Source of the DNA: JAWKWH01 sp041397625
GTDB lineage: Bacteria; Pseudomonadota; Alphaproteobacteria; Rhizobiales; Rhizobiaceae
Reading direction: 5' to 3'
NCBI GenBank assembly: GCA_041397625.1
Contig: JAWKWH010000006.1
Coordinates: 38,607-102,606 of the forward strand
DNA length: 64,000 bases
Shown: positions 52,401-61,486 of the stretch, piece after piece
Layout of the letters: each line of letters starts with the position of its first letter
How positions within the stretch are numbered: the first letter of the stretch is position 1
Notes under the pieces: generated by a model
Database searches by the model: none
The model's input: the letters and a program-made list of their open reading frames with translations, nothing else
Told to the model about the DNA's origin: nothing
Translations under genes and position numbers: made by a program

Positions 52401-53189
52401 TCAGGATGCGGCAAGCGCCGCCAGCAGGCCGGCCGCGGCCATCATCTCGCCACGGCGGAATTTGCGCCTGGCCGCCGCGTCGGCGTCCTCGCCCCATTGC
52501 GAGATGTTCCAGTCCTCGTCGACATGGGCGGCCGACCAGGCTTCATCCGCGGTGATGAGCCCGTCGGCGACGGAAAGCGCCAGAAGCGCCGAGCCGGTCA
52601 GCGAGGTCATGGAGTGCAGCGCGGCGAGCGCCAGCGGATGTTGGTGACGCCCGAGCGCCACGCCGATCGCCGCGACCGCCTCGCCCGGCTGCTCCACATG
52701 CATCACGCCTTCCGACAGCACGAAGCGGGCGCCGTAGCGGTCGCAAACGAGATCGAGCACCCTGTCCCAGGCGGCGGCCTGCCGTCGCACCAGTTCCTTC
52801 GGGGTTCCGGCCCGGTAGCAAAGCAGGTCGGACGATACAAAGCGCAGCACGTCCTCCAGCACGGCCTGCGGATCGGCGGCAACGCCGTCGATGGCGGTGT
52901 TGGCAAGCCGTGTCGCCGGCATCGTCGCGGGATTGATGCGGTCCTTTTGTGCGCCGAATTCGTCGGCGATCAGACCGGCGGCAACCGCCGTCGGCAGGGC
53001 AAGCGTTGCCCGCGCAGGCGTTTTGACCATGCGCCCGTCGAGCGCCACGGCAAAACCGCCCTCCCCGGCCTCGACCACGGCGGCGGTCTTGTAGAACCGT
53101 TTCGGCAGCGGCCGCTTGGCATGCTCGCGCGCCAGCCTTTCCGGGTCCTTGCCGGCATCCTCTTCAAGATTGTTCAACAGCTCACGCAT
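52401..53189 (-). CDS. ATP12 family chaperone (F1-ATPase assembly)
   Basis: A 262-residue protein of the ATP12 family, which in mitochondria binds the alpha subunit of F1-ATPase before assembly. Matching segments are LPKRFYKTAAVVEAGEGGFA, VALDGRMVKTPARATLALPT and DLLCYRAGTPKELVRRQAAA. Such proteins are nearly universal in alphaproteobacteria, the relatives of mitochondria. It lies 12 bp after the RluA-family gene and converges with the O-antigen-ligase-like gene one base from its stop. Confidence 0.9.
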   Translation of the reverse strand: MRELLNNLEEDAGKDPERLAREHAKRPLPKRFYKTAAVVEAGEGGFAVALDGRMVKTPARATLALPTAVAAGLIADEFGAQKDRINPATMPATRLANTAIDGVAADPQAVLEDVLRFVSSDLLCYRAGTPKELVRRQAAAWDRVLDLVCDRYGARFVLSEGVMHVEQPGEAVAAIGVALGRHQHPLALAALHSMTSLTGSALLALSVADGLITADEAWSAAHVDEDWNISQWGEDADAAARRKFRRGEMMAAAGLLAALAAS

Positions 53190-53201
53190 CGATTTATGTG
53201 C

Positions 53202-54179
53202 CTATTCCCCGGCCGCCGTCTCGTCAAATCCGAGCAGGTTCCAGCTCTGCTCCATGTGCGGCGGCAGCGGCGCACCGATGTCGATCACGCCGCCGGCGGG
53301 ATGCGGTATGACGATGCGCCGCGCATGCAGGTGCAGCCTTTTTTGCATGCCGCCGGGAAATTCCCAGTTGCTGTCGGCCTCGAAATATTTCGGATCGCCG
53401 ATGATCGGACAGCCGATATGGGCGGCGTGGACGCGAAGCTGGTGGGTGCGGCCGGTATGGGGCTGCATTTCAAGCCACGAAAGGCCCTGCGCCGCGGTGT
53501 CGATCACCCGGTAGTTCGAGACCGCATGATCGGCGTCCGGCTCGCCGTGCCTGGCCACGCGCATGCGGTCGCCGTCGCGCGTCTGTTGCTTCACCAGCCA
53601 GGTCGAGATGCGCCCCTCCTGCTTCTTCGGCACGCCCTTGACCAGCGCCCAGTAGATTTTCTTCGTGTCGCGCTTGCGGAACGCCTCGGTCAGCCGCACC
53701 GCCGCCTGCCGGGTCCGCGCCACCACCAGCACGCCCGATGTGTCGCGGTCGAGCCGGTGCACAAGCCTCGGCTTCTCGCCCTTGTTGTTGCGCCAGGCTT
53801 CCAGCATGGCGTCGACATGGCGCGACACGCCCGAACCGCCCTGCACGGCGAGGCCGGCCGGCTTGTTGAACACCAGCACCTTGTCGTCCTCGTGCAGCAG
53901 GATGCGCGACAGCGCCTCGCCGTCGCCGCTTTCGCGCAAGGTCCGTACGGTGGCGGATGCCTGCTTGCGGTCGGTGTCGAGCGGCGGCACGCGCACCACC
54001 TGGCCGTCCTTCAGCCTGGTATCGGTTTTCGCCCGGCCGCCGTCGACGCGCACCTGACCGGTGCGCAGCAGCTTCTGCAACGGCCCGAAACCGAGCCCGG
54101 GAAAATGCGTCTTGAACCAGCGGTCGAGACGCATGCCGGATTCATCGGGATCGACGGTGATCTGCTGGACGGATTTCAT
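53202..54179 (-). CDS. RluA-family 23S rRNA pseudouridine synthase (RluC-like)
   Basis: A 325-residue enzyme. An N-terminal S4 domain (RLDRWFKTHFPGLGFGPLQK) precedes the catalytic domain, which has the catalytic Asp144 in HRLDRDTSGVLVVART and the later LEMQPHTGRTHQLRVHAAHI. This combination is that of RluC/RluD-type enzymes that convert uridines of 23S rRNA to pseudouridine. The gene lies between crcB and the ATP12 gene on the same strand, an order conserved in Rhizobiales. The exact uridine targets are not evident. Confidence 0.9.
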   Translation of the reverse strand: MKSVQQITVDPDESGMRLDRWFKTHFPGLGFGPLQKLLRTGQVRVDGGRAKTDTRLKDGQVVRVPPLDTDRKQASATVRTLRESGDGEALSRILLHEDDKVLVFNKPAGLAVQGGSGVSRHVDAMLEAWRNNKGEKPRLVHRLDRDTSGVLVVARTRQAAVRLTEAFRKRDTKKIYWALVKGVPKKQEGRISTWLVKQQTRDGDRMRVARHGEPDADHAVSNYRVIDTAAQGLSWLEMQPHTGRTHQLRVHAAHIGCPIIGDPKYFEADSNWEFPGGMQKRLHLHARRIVIPHPAGGVIDIGAPLPPHMEQSWNLLGFDETAAGE

Positions 54180-54215
54180 CGCGCCCGCGAATAGCCCAAC
54201 GGCCGCCGCTTGTCA

Positions 54216-54596
54216 TCAGGCGAAGCTGCGGACCAGCCACAGCCCGGCAAACAGCGCCGCGATGGAAACGACGACGCTTGCCAGCACATAGGCCACCGCC
54301 GCATGGGTCTCGCCGCGCTCCCACAGCACCGCCACGTCGAGCGAGAAAGCGGAAAAGGTGGTGAACCCGCCAAGCAGGCCGGTCGCCAGGAACAGTCGCA
54401 GTTCCGCCGACGTGCCGCCGGCGCGCCGCGCCAGGCCGGCGATCAACAGGCCCATGGCAAGCGAGCCGACGACATTGACGAACAGCGTTCCCCACGGAAA
54501 GCCGGCGCCCATCCATCTCAGCGCCGCCAGGCCTGCCAGATGGCGCAAACCCGCCCCGATCGCCCCGCCGGCGGCCACGATAGCCAGATGCAACAT
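54216..54596 (-). CDS. crcB: Fluoride-specific channel CrcB/Fluc
   Basis: A 126-residue protein with four helices. The conserved GAGLRH near residues 14-19, GTLFVNVVGSLAMG near 36-49 and GGFTTFSAFSLD near 75-86 are the Fluc signature; the Asn and the two Phe residues line the fluoride path. It works as a dual-topology dimer that exports fluoride. No fluoride riboswitch could be recognised in the 100 bp upstream. Confidence 0.93.
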   Translation of the reverse strand: MLHLAIVAAGGAIGAGLRHLAGLAALRWMGAGFPWGTLFVNVVGSLAMGLLIAGLARRAGGTSAELRLFLATGLLGGFTTFSAFSLDVAVLWERGETHAAVAYVLASVVVSIAALFAGLWLVRSFA

Positions 54597-54697
54597 GGCC
54601 CCTGCTTAGAGCGGTTGGGCGTCAAATGAAAGTCGTTTGAGGGGTTTGTCCGGGCCAGCCGGACCCCTGACGGACGGTCGGGCGGGGAACTGGCGTC

Positions 54698-55237
54698 TCA
54701 GGCCGCGCTCGCCGCCTTCACAAAGCCGTTGACGAAATCGGCCAGCGCGTCCCAGTCGGTGAACTCGTGATCCTTCGACATGTCCACCGGTCCGCCCTCC
54801 TTCCTGGCGAACTGGCGCATCAGCAGGCGTTTCAGGAAGTCGTATTCGAGATAGCGCAGCGCACCGGCCGCCTGGTGGACAGCTGTCGGCTTCCAGCCGC
54901 ATTCCGCCGTGAAGGCGGCGGCAATCGCCTCGATCTCGCGATGTTCCTCGGCAAATGCCGAGGCGGTGGCCAGCGATACGGAGACGAAGGCCGAGGGAAT
55001 GGAGGCGACCGCCCCGGCATTGGCCTTCAGCCAGTGGCCGAGCGCGGCCGGATAGCGGCCGACATGCACCGGCGCGGCGACGATCAGCGCATCGGTCGCA
55101 CCGAGATCGACATCCTCGATATCGGTCGCGTCGAACACGGTGACATCGTGGCCGGCGCTCTGCACGGTTCCGGCGATGTTGCGGGCGATCTTGCGGGTCT
55201 GCCCCTCGACGGTGGCGTAGATGACGACGACATGCAT
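54698..55237 (-). CDS. Flavodoxin-fold protein, HemG-like (menaquinone-dependent protoporphyrinogen oxidase family)
   Basis: A 179-residue protein with a flavodoxin-like N-terminus (VVVIYATVEGQTRKIARNIA) carrying the FMN phosphate loop, and a long insert before the last strand as in HemG. The ATG at 55237 follows GGGAGCCAGCC; an ATG 22 codons upstream has no ribosome site. HemG-type enzymes oxidise protoporphyrinogen IX; some flavodoxin-like homologues have other roles, so the function is probable rather than certain. It lies between rarA and crcB on the same strand. Confidence 0.82.
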   Translation of the reverse strand: MHVVVIYATVEGQTRKIARNIAGTVQSAGHDVTVFDATDIEDVDLGATDALIVAAPVHVGRYPAALGHWLKANAGAVASIPSAFVSVSLATASAFAEEHREIEAIAAAFTAECGWKPTAVHQAAGALRYLEYDFLKRLLMRQFARKEGGPVDMSKDHEFTDWDALADFVNGFVKAASAA

Positions 55238-55312
55238 GGCTGGCTCCCTTGCTGCGCCGGGTTTCGCTCCATGCATGATCGGCGGGCCGGCCGGCCGCCG
55301 CATTGACCGTGG

Positions 55313-56629
55313 TCAATCGCCCTTGCCGCGCTCGCGCCTGAGCCTTACCCAGTAGTCGAGCCGCTTGCGGATCTCGCGCTCGAAACCGCGGTCGGGCGGG
55401 TCGTAGAAGGTCTGCCGGCCCATTGCCTCGGGAAAGTAGTCCTGGCCGGAAAACGCCTCCGGCGCGTCGTGGTCGTAGGCATAGCCGGCGCCGTAGCCCT
55501 CCTCCTTCATCAGCTTCGTCGGCGCGTTGAGGATGTGTTTTGGCGGCGGCAGCGAGCCGTTTTCCTTCGCCGCCCGCGTCGCCGCCTTGAAGGCGACATA
55601 GGCCGCGTTCGACTTCGGCGCTGTGGCGAGATAGACGCAGGCCTGCGCCAGCGCCAGCTCGCCTTCCGGCGAGCCGAGATAATCGTAGGCGTCCTTGGCC
55701 GCGCTGGCGATCACCAGCGCCTGCGGATCGGCCATGCCGATGTCCTCCGAGGCCATGCGCACCAGCCGGCGGCCGATATAGAGCGGGTCCTCACCGGCAT
55801 CGAACATGCGGGCGAGATAGTAGAGCGCCGCATCCGGGTCGGAGCCGCGCACGCTCTTGTGCAGCGCCGAGATCAGATTGTAGTGGCCGTCCTGGCTCTT
55901 GTCGTAGACCGGGGCGCGGCGCTGGACCACGCGCTGCAGGTCTTCCGCGCCGAAGGTCTCACCCTCGCCCGCCGCGCGCCAGACTTCCTCGACCAGCGTC
56001 AGCGCGGCGCGCCCGTCGCCGTCGGCCATGCGCACCATTGTCGCGCGGGCCTCGTCGTCAACCGGCAGCGGCCGCGCCTCACCGGCCTCGGCGCGCGCCA
56101 GAAGCTTTTCGATGCTCGCCACATCGAGCGAATGGAAGGTCAGCACACGGGCGCGCGACAACAGCGCGGCGTTGAGCTCGAAGGACGGGTTTTCGGTGGT
56201 CGCGCCGACGAGAATGACGGTGCCGTCCTCCATCACCGGCAGGAAGGAATCCTGCTGCGCCCGGTTGAAACGGTGAATCTCGTCGACGAACAGCAGCGTC
56301 TGGCGACCATTGGTGCGCCTGAGCCGCGCCGCGTCAAACACCTTCTTCAGGTCGGCGACGCCGGAGAAGATCGCCGATATCTGCTCGAATGCAAGCTCGG
56401 TCTCGCCGGCGAGCAGGCGGGCCACCGTGGTCTTGCCGGTACCGGGCGGCCCCCAGAAGATCATGCTGCCGAGCGAGCCGGAACGGATCATCCGCGTCAG
56501 CGAACCGTCCGCGCCGGTCAGGTGTTCCTGGCCGACCACCTCGTCGAGCCTTGCCGGCCGCAGCCGGTCGGCAAGCGGCCGCGGCGCGGGCGCAGCGGTT
56601 TCGTCCGGCGTGGCGAAAAGGTCGGTCAT
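55313..56629 (-). CDS. rarA: Replication-associated recombination protein A (MgsA/RarA)
   Basis: A 438-residue AAA+ ATPase related to the clamp loader. Walker A GPPGTGKT is at 60-67 and Walker B LLFVDEIH at 112-119. The C-terminal MgsA tetramerisation domain includes SVRGSDPDAALYYLARMFDA near 269-288. RarA acts at stalled replication forks. It begins 12 bp after the stop of the Do-type protease, and this pairing is standard for Rhizobiales. Confidence 0.94.
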   Translation of the reverse strand: MTDLFATPDETAAPAPRPLADRLRPARLDEVVGQEHLTGADGSLTRMIRSGSLGSMIFWGPPGTGKTTVARLLAGETELAFEQISAIFSGVADLKKVFDAARLRRTNGRQTLLFVDEIHRFNRAQQDSFLPVMEDGTVILVGATTENPSFELNAALLSRARVLTFHSLDVASIEKLLARAEAGEARPLPVDDEARATMVRMADGDGRAALTLVEEVWRAAGEGETFGAEDLQRVVQRRAPVYDKSQDGHYNLISALHKSVRGSDPDAALYYLARMFDAGEDPLYIGRRLVRMASEDIGMADPQALVIASAAKDAYDYLGSPEGELALAQACVYLATAPKSNAAYVAFKAATRAAKENGSLPPPKHILNAPTKLMKEEGYGAGYAYDHDAPEAFSGQDYFPEAMGRQTFYDPPDRGFEREIRKRLDYWVRLRRERGKGD

Positions 56630-56641
56630 CGCGCCACCCTA

Positions 56642-58102
56642 TCAGTAGCGCAATGTCTGGCGAAGCAGCCTTCCGTCGCGCTCGATCGAAAATCGCCACC
56701 AGCGGGTCTGTTCCCCGGCGAGCTGCGCCAGCCGGCCCGCATCGCCGATCTCCTCGCCATTGAGCTCGCGCACGATATCGCCCGGCCGCAGCCCGAACTG
56801 GTGCGCCGGCGAGTTGCGCGCGATCTCGACGATGGCGACGCCCTTTTTGTTTTCCGGCATGCCCAGCCTGCGCGCCAGCGCCGGCGACAGCTCCGCCACG
56901 GTCGAGCCGGCAAACGGGCTGCGTCCATCGATCGACACCTTCTTGGCCGAAGCGCCCTCCGGCGCCTTTTCCAGGTTGATATCGAGCGATACCGTCTTGC
57001 CGCGCCGCAGCACCTCGAAGGCGGCGACCTCGCCGATGCGGCGCGTCGCCAGCCGGTAGCCGAGCCCTTCGGGATGCGGGATCGATACGCCGTCGACCAT
57101 CAGCACGACGTCGCCGGGCCTGAGGCCGGCGCGGTCTGCCGGTCCGTCCGCGGTGACGTCGCTCACCAGCGCGCCCGTCGGCCGCTCCATGCCCAGCGCC
57201 TCGGCCATCTGCGAGGTCACCGCGTCGAAACCGGCGCCGATCCACGGCCGGTCGACGAAATCGCTGCCGCTGCGCGCCGCGTCGATCACGCCGCGCACCA
57301 TGTTGGACGGAATGGCGAAACCGATGCCGTTGGAGCCGCCGGAGCGCGAATAGATCGCCGTGTTGATGCCGACCAGCCTGCCCGACATGTCGATCAGCGC
57401 GCCGCCGGAATTGCCCGGATTGATCGCCGCATCGGTCTGGATGAAGAAGCCGAAATCGTTGATGCCGAGATGCGAGCGCGCCAGCGCCGAGACGATGCCG
57501 GAGGTCGTCGTCTGGCCGACACCGAACGGATTACCGATCGCCAGCACCAGGTCGCCGACCTCCAGCCGGTCTGAATCGCCGAGCTCGATCGCCGGAAAGT
57601 CCTCGCCCTCGATCTTCAGCACGGCGAGATCGATCGATTCCTCCTGGATCAGGATGCGGCTTTCGAATTCGCGCCCGTCGGCCAGCGCCACCTTGACCTC
57701 GTCGGCACCGCGGATGACGTGGAAATTGGTGACGACGATGCCCGAGGCGTCGACGATCACGCCAGAGCCGAGCGAGGATTGCACCCGTGGCGGCATGCCG
57801 CCGCCAAAGAAGCGGTCGAAGAACGGATCGCCCATGAAGGGCGAGCGCGGCGGCGCCTTCGATGAAGCGTAGACATTGACGACGCCCGGCGCGGTGCGCT
57901 TGACCAGCGGCGCGAACGAAAGCTGCATTTCCTCGCGCCCGAACGGCACGCGCTTGGCGCCGTCGGCGATCGCTTCCATGGTGTCGAGCGCGCCCTTGAG
58001 CTGGTCGCGGACGCTGTCCTCGGCCAATGCCGCCGTAAACGGTACGGCCAGCATGACCAGAACACCCAGAAGGCGCGATATCCGACGCGGCGAAACTGCC
58101 AT
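56642..58102 (-). CDS. Do family periplasmic serine endopeptidase (DegP/DegQ)
   Basis: A 486-residue protease. A signal peptide (LLGVLVMLAVPFTAALAE) ends near residue 28. The catalytic triad is His128 in TNFHVIRG, Asp158 in SIDLAVLKI and Ser232 in NPGNSGGALI. Two PDZ domains follow at about 290-385 and 400-480. Such enzymes degrade and refold misfolded periplasmic proteins. The start at 58102 gives the signal peptide; the frame upstream, although long, crosses the rplQ terminator and was rejected. It is the first gene after the ribosomal alpha operon. Confidence 0.93.
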   Translation of the reverse strand: MAVSPRRISRLLGVLVMLAVPFTAALAEDSVRDQLKGALDTMEAIADGAKRVPFGREEMQLSFAPLVKRTAPGVVNVYASSKAPPRSPFMGDPFFDRFFGGGMPPRVQSSLGSGVIVDASGIVVTNFHVIRGADEVKVALADGREFESRILIQEESIDLAVLKIEGEDFPAIELGDSDRLEVGDLVLAIGNPFGVGQTTTSGIVSALARSHLGINDFGFFIQTDAAINPGNSGGALIDMSGRLVGINTAIYSRSGGSNGIGFAIPSNMVRGVIDAARSGSDFVDRPWIGAGFDAVTSQMAEALGMERPTGALVSDVTADGPADRAGLRPGDVVLMVDGVSIPHPEGLGYRLATRRIGEVAAFEVLRRGKTVSLDINLEKAPEGASAKKVSIDGRSPFAGSTVAELSPALARRLGMPENKKGVAIVEIARNSPAHQFGLRPGDIVRELNGEEIGDAGRLAQLAGEQTRWWRFSIERDGRLLRQTLRY

Positions 58103-58188
58103 CACCCCTAACCTCGTTGCATTGCTCGATTCGACCCCCGCCAAAATAGGCACGGTTATCGACCGTACCAAGGCATGGAAACGAAAAA

Positions 58189-58208
58189 GGCCCCGCTCTC
58201 GCGGGGCC
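58189..58208 (-). terminator. Rho-independent terminator of the alpha operon
   Basis: On the minus strand GGCCCCGC and GCGGGGCC form an 8-bp stem with a GAGA loop, followed by TTTTT. It is 27 bp after the rplQ stop and ends the spc/alpha ribosomal operon. Confidence 0.9.
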
Positions 58209-58235
58209 TTATTCAAACTCGCGCCTGCCGCGGGC

Positions 58236-58670
58236 CTACGCCGCGGCGGCCTCGCCGCCGCCCTGCTCCTCGGCGTCAAGGCGCGCCCGGTCGGCAGCAC
58301 CCTTGGCGTCGACATCGCGGTCGACGAATTCGATCACCGCCATCGGCGCGTTGTCGCCATGACGGAAACCCGCCTTCATGATGCGCAGATAGCCGCCGTG
58401 GCGGTCGGCATATCTGGGTGCGATCGTGTCGAACAGGCGCTTGACCAGCTTCTCGTCGCGAATGGCCGAGATCGCCTGGCGGCGTGCGTGCAGATCGCCG
58501 CGCTTGCCGAGCGTCACCAGCTTCTCGACGATCGGCCGGATTTCCTTGGCCTTCGGCAGTGTGGTCGTGATCTGCTCATGCTCGATCAGCGACGCGGCCA
58601 TGTTGGCAAACATCGCCTTGCGGTGGCTCGATGTGCGGTTCAGCTTGCGGCCGGCTTTACCATGGCGCAT
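58236..58670 (-). CDS. rplQ: 50S ribosomal protein L17
   Basis: A 144-residue ribosomal protein. The start MRHGKAGRKLNRTSSHRKAM is the conserved L17 N-terminus. The tail from about residue 118 is rich in Ala, Glu and Arg, longer than in E. coli and typical of Rhizobiales. It is the last gene of the alpha operon, 41 bp after rpoA. Confidence 0.98.
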   Translation of the reverse strand: MRHGKAGRKLNRTSSHRKAMFANMAASLIEHEQITTTLPKAKEIRPIVEKLVTLGKRGDLHARRQAISAIRDEKLVKRLFDTIAPRYADRHGGYLRIMKAGFRHGDNAPMAVIEFVDRDVDAKGAADRARLDAEEQGGGEAAAA

Positions 58671-58711
58671 GAGCTTTCTCCTTCAAGTGATTCAAACGAG
58701 CGCTCTTTCGC

Positions 58712-59719
58712 TCAGTACTGGTCTTCGTAACGTTTGGCGAGATCTTCGATGTTCTCCGGCGGCCAGTCCTGCACCTCCATGCCGAGGTGAAGGCCCATGG
58801 CGGCGAGCACTTCCTTGATCTCGTTGAGCGACTTGCGGCCGAAATTCGGCGTGCGCAGCATCTCGGCTTCCGTCTTCTGGATCAGGTCGCCGATATAGAC
58901 GATGTTGTCGTTCTTCAGGCAGTTGGCCGAACGCACAGACAGTTCCAATTCGTCGACCTTCTTCAGAAGCGCCGGGTTGAACGCCAGCTCGGAGACCTGC
59001 TCGGTCGGCTCCTCGCGGCGCGGCTCCTCGAAGTTGACGAAGATGGAAAGCTGGTCCTGCAGGATGCGCGCGGCAAAGGCCACGGCGTCCTCGCCGGTCA
59101 CCGAACCGTCGGTCTCCACCGACATCGTCAGCTTGTCATAGTCGAGAACCTGGCCCTCGCGGGTGTTTTCCACCTTGTAGGAGACCTTCTTGACCGGCGA
59201 ATAGAGGCTGTCGACGGGAATGAGCCCGATCGGTGCATCCTCGGCGCGGTTGCGCTCGGCCGGCACATAGCCCTTGCCGGCGTCCACGGTGAACTCCATG
59301 CGGATTTCCGCGCCCTCGTCGAGCGTGCACACCACATGGTCGGGATTGAGGATCTCGACGTCGCCGACGGTCTGGATGTCGCCGGCCGTCACCGCGCCCG
59401 GACCCTGCTTGCGCACAACCATGCGCTTCGGCCCCTCGCCTTCCATGCGGATGGCGATTTCCTTGATGTTGAGCACGATGTCGGTCACGTCCTCGCGCAC
59501 GCCGGCGATCGAGGAGAACTCGTGCAGCACGCCATCGATCTGCACCGCGGTCACCGCCGCGCCGCGCAGCGACGACAGCAGGATGCGGCGCAGCGCATTG
59601 CCGAGCGTCAGGCCGAAGCCCCGCTCCAGCGGCTCGGCGACCAGCGTCGTCACATTGTTCTTCGACTGGAACTCGATCTTGTTGGGCCTGATCAGTTCCT
59701 GCCAGTTTTTCTGGATCAT
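58712..59719 (-). CDS. rpoA: DNA-directed RNA polymerase subunit alpha
   Basis: A 335-residue subunit. The N-terminal assembly domain carries ERGFGLTLGNALRRILLSSL near residues 31-50, and the C-terminal domain has the DNA/activator-binding helices around ELSVRSANCLKNDNIVYIGD near residues 258-277. The start at 59719 was preferred over one three codons upstream, because GGAAGG lies nine bases before it but directly abuts the upstream ATG. Confidence 0.98.
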   Translation of the reverse strand: MIQKNWQELIRPNKIEFQSKNNVTTLVAEPLERGFGLTLGNALRRILLSSLRGAAVTAVQIDGVLHEFSSIAGVREDVTDIVLNIKEIAIRMEGEGPKRMVVRKQGPGAVTAGDIQTVGDVEILNPDHVVCTLDEGAEIRMEFTVDAGKGYVPAERNRAEDAPIGLIPVDSLYSPVKKVSYKVENTREGQVLDYDKLTMSVETDGSVTGEDAVAFAARILQDQLSIFVNFEEPRREEPTEQVSELAFNPALLKKVDELELSVRSANCLKNDNIVYIGDLIQKTEAEMLRTPNFGRKSLNEIKEVLAAMGLHLGMEVQDWPPENIEDLAKRYEDQY

Positions 59720-59818
59720 GTTCGGCATCCTTCCGTTTCCTTGCCACCATCCATTCGTGGCAACAGAGCTGGAACCGGCAGAGGAGCGCGGCGCGCTCGT
59801 GCGGTCGTGTGAAAATCG

Positions 59819-60208
59819 TCAGACGCGGCGCTTCTTGCGCGGCCGGCAGCCATTGTGCGGAATCGGCGTCACATCGCGGATCGACGTGATGGTGAAGCCG
59901 GCCGCCTGCAGCGCGCGCAGGGCCGATTCACGTCCCGAGCCGGGACCGCAAACCTCGACCTCGAGCTGACGCATGCCGTGCTCCTGGGCCTTCTTGGCGC
60001 AGTCCTCGGCCGCCACCTGCGCGGCGAACGGGGTCGACTTGCGCGATCCCTTGAACCCTTGAGCGCCAGCCGACGACCAGGCGATCGCGTTGCCCTGGGC
60101 ATCGGTGATCGTGATCATCGTGTTGTTGAATGTCGAGTTGACGTGGGCAACGCCCGACGAGATGTTCTTGCGCTCGCGACGGCGAACACGTGTGGCTTCC
60201 TTGGCCAT
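59819..60208 (-). CDS. rpsK: 30S ribosomal protein S11
   Basis: A 129-residue ribosomal protein with the S11 core (GVAHVNSTFNNTMITITDAQ, then SSAGAQGFKGSRKSTPFAAQ) and C-terminus TPIPHNGCRPRKKRRV. It lies between rpsM and rpoA as in nearly all bacteria. Confidence 0.98.
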   Translation of the reverse strand: MAKEATRVRRRERKNISSGVAHVNSTFNNTMITITDAQGNAIAWSSAGAQGFKGSRKSTPFAAQVAAEDCAKKAQEHGMRQLEVEVCGPGSGRESALRALQAAGFTITSIRDVTPIPHNGCRPRKKRRV

Positions 60209-60280
60209 CGATTATCCTTCCGTTGATCTCAACACCGCCGTAATGCCAGCGGCTCCACCAAGAGGAGTGAGTAGTGCTTA

Positions 60281-60326
60281 GTCAGTAGTCAGCAGAGCAA
60301 CCTCTGCTCACTATCTCACTACTGAC
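60281..60326. repeat. Stem-loop in the rpsM-rpsK spacer
   Basis: Two nested inverted pairs, GTCAGTAGT (60281-60289) with ACTACTGAC (60318-60326), and AGCAGAG (60291-60297) with CTCTGCT (60302-60308). The flanks add more TAGT/CACT-type units. It sits inside the ribosomal operon without a T-run, so it is probably an intergenic repeat rather than a terminator. Confidence 0.65.
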
Positions 60327-60341
60327 CACTCGCTCTCCCGA

Positions 60342-60710
60342 TTACTTCTTCTTGCCCGCAATCGCCTTTGCCGGCCCCTTGCGGGTGCGGGCATTGGTGT
60401 GGGTGCGCTGGCCGCGCACCGGCAGCGAACGGCGATGACGCAGGCCGCGATAGCAACCCAGGTCCATCAGGCGCTTGACGTTCATCGACGCCTCGCGGCG
60501 CAGATCGCCTTCCACCTGGTAGTCGCGGTCGATCGCCTCGCGGATCAGCACCAGCTCGGCATCGCTCAGCTCGTTGACCCGGCGCTCGAGCGGGACATTG
60601 GCCTTCGCCATGATCTCGGCCGCAAACTTCGGGCCGATGCCATGAATATATTGCAGCGCGATAACCGTGCGCTTGTTGGTCGGTATGTTGACGCCTGCGA
60701 TACGGGCCAC
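60342..60710 (-). CDS. rpsM: 30S ribosomal protein S13
   Basis: A 122-residue protein, the usual length. It begins VARIAGVNIPTNKRTVIAL and ends with the basic tail of S13 (GQRTHTNARTRKGPAKAIAG). Translation starts at GTG 60710, seven bases after AAGGAG; the open frame continues upstream with no similarity. The unusual GTG is well supported by both the length and the ribosome site. Confidence 0.96.
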   Translation of the reverse strand: MARIAGVNIPTNKRTVIALQYIHGIGPKFAAEIMAKANVPLERRVNELSDAELVLIREAIDRDYQVEGDLRREASMNVKRLMDLGCYRGLRHRRSLPVRGQRTHTNARTRKGPAKAIAGKKK

Positions 60711-60901
60711 ACCTGTTCTCCTTGCGAATGTTCTGCCTGTCCGGGGCGGTGCCTGTTCACCATCCGGACAAACACGAAAGCGCCCGATCCCGATCTTCTG
60801 TTTCCGACCGGTGCCGACCGCCCTCAACTTAAGCGAATTGGCGCTGTCAATGGCGGAATCGCCAGGAGTTGTCAACTCCCGGACAGCGCTTTTCGCTCGC
60901 C

Positions 60902-61486
60902 TCAAAGGGAATCGAGAACCGCCTCGATTTCCCCCGTCACGGCATCGATGGAACCCATGCCGTCGACATTCCTCAAAAGCCCCTTGGCGTAGTAGTAGCC
61001 GGTCAGCGGGGCCGTCTTCTTGTAGTATTCGCGCAGCCGCTCGTCGAAGACCTCGGCCGTGTCGTCCTTACGTACCGGCTTGCCGGCGGCGTGCGCCTCC
61101 TCGGCGCGCTTGAGGATGCGGCCGACGAGCGCCTTGTCGTCGACGACAAGCTCGACGACCGCATCGAGCTTCAGCCCCTTCGCCTCCAGCATCTCGCCGA
61201 CGGCGTCGGCCTGCGCCAGCGTGCGCGGATAGCCGTCGAGGATGAAGCCGCGACTGCAGTCGTCCTCGTCGATTCGCTCCGACACGATCTGGTTGACGAT
61301 GGCGTCCGATACCAGTTCGCCGGCGTCCATCACCGCCTTGGCGCGTTTGCCCACCTCGGTTCCCGCCGCCACGGCCGCGCGCAGCATGTCGCCGGTCGAA
61401 AGCTGCGGAATGGAATGTTTCTCCACCAGCCGCTGCGCCTGCGTCCCCTTGCCGGCGCCGGGCGGTCCAAGCAGGATCAGTCTCAT
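60902..61486 (-). CDS. adk: Adenylate kinase
   Basis: A 194-residue enzyme that interconverts ATP, ADP and AMP. The P-loop GPPGAGKGT is at 7-15, followed by AMP-site residues (STGDMLRAAVAAGTEVGKRA) and FILDGYPRTLAQADA. It is the short form without the large LID insertion. It overlaps the secY stop by 4 nt, which is the standard position in the spc operon. Confidence 0.97.
   Translation of the reverse strand: MRLILLGPPGAGKGTQAQRLVEKHSIPQLSTGDMLRAAVAAGTEVGKRAKAVMDAGELVSDAIVNQIVSERIDEDDCSRGFILDGYPRTLAQADAVGEMLEAKGLKLDAVVELVVDDKALVGRILKRAEEAHAAGKPVRKDDTAEVFDERLREYYKKTAPLTGYYYAKGLLRNVDGMGSIDAVTGEIEAVLDSL

Noticed and set aside
54597..54697. Fluoride riboswitch upstream of crcB
   Set aside because: I looked for the conserved pseudoknot elements on the minus strand and did not find them; only a GC hairpin with a bulge is present.
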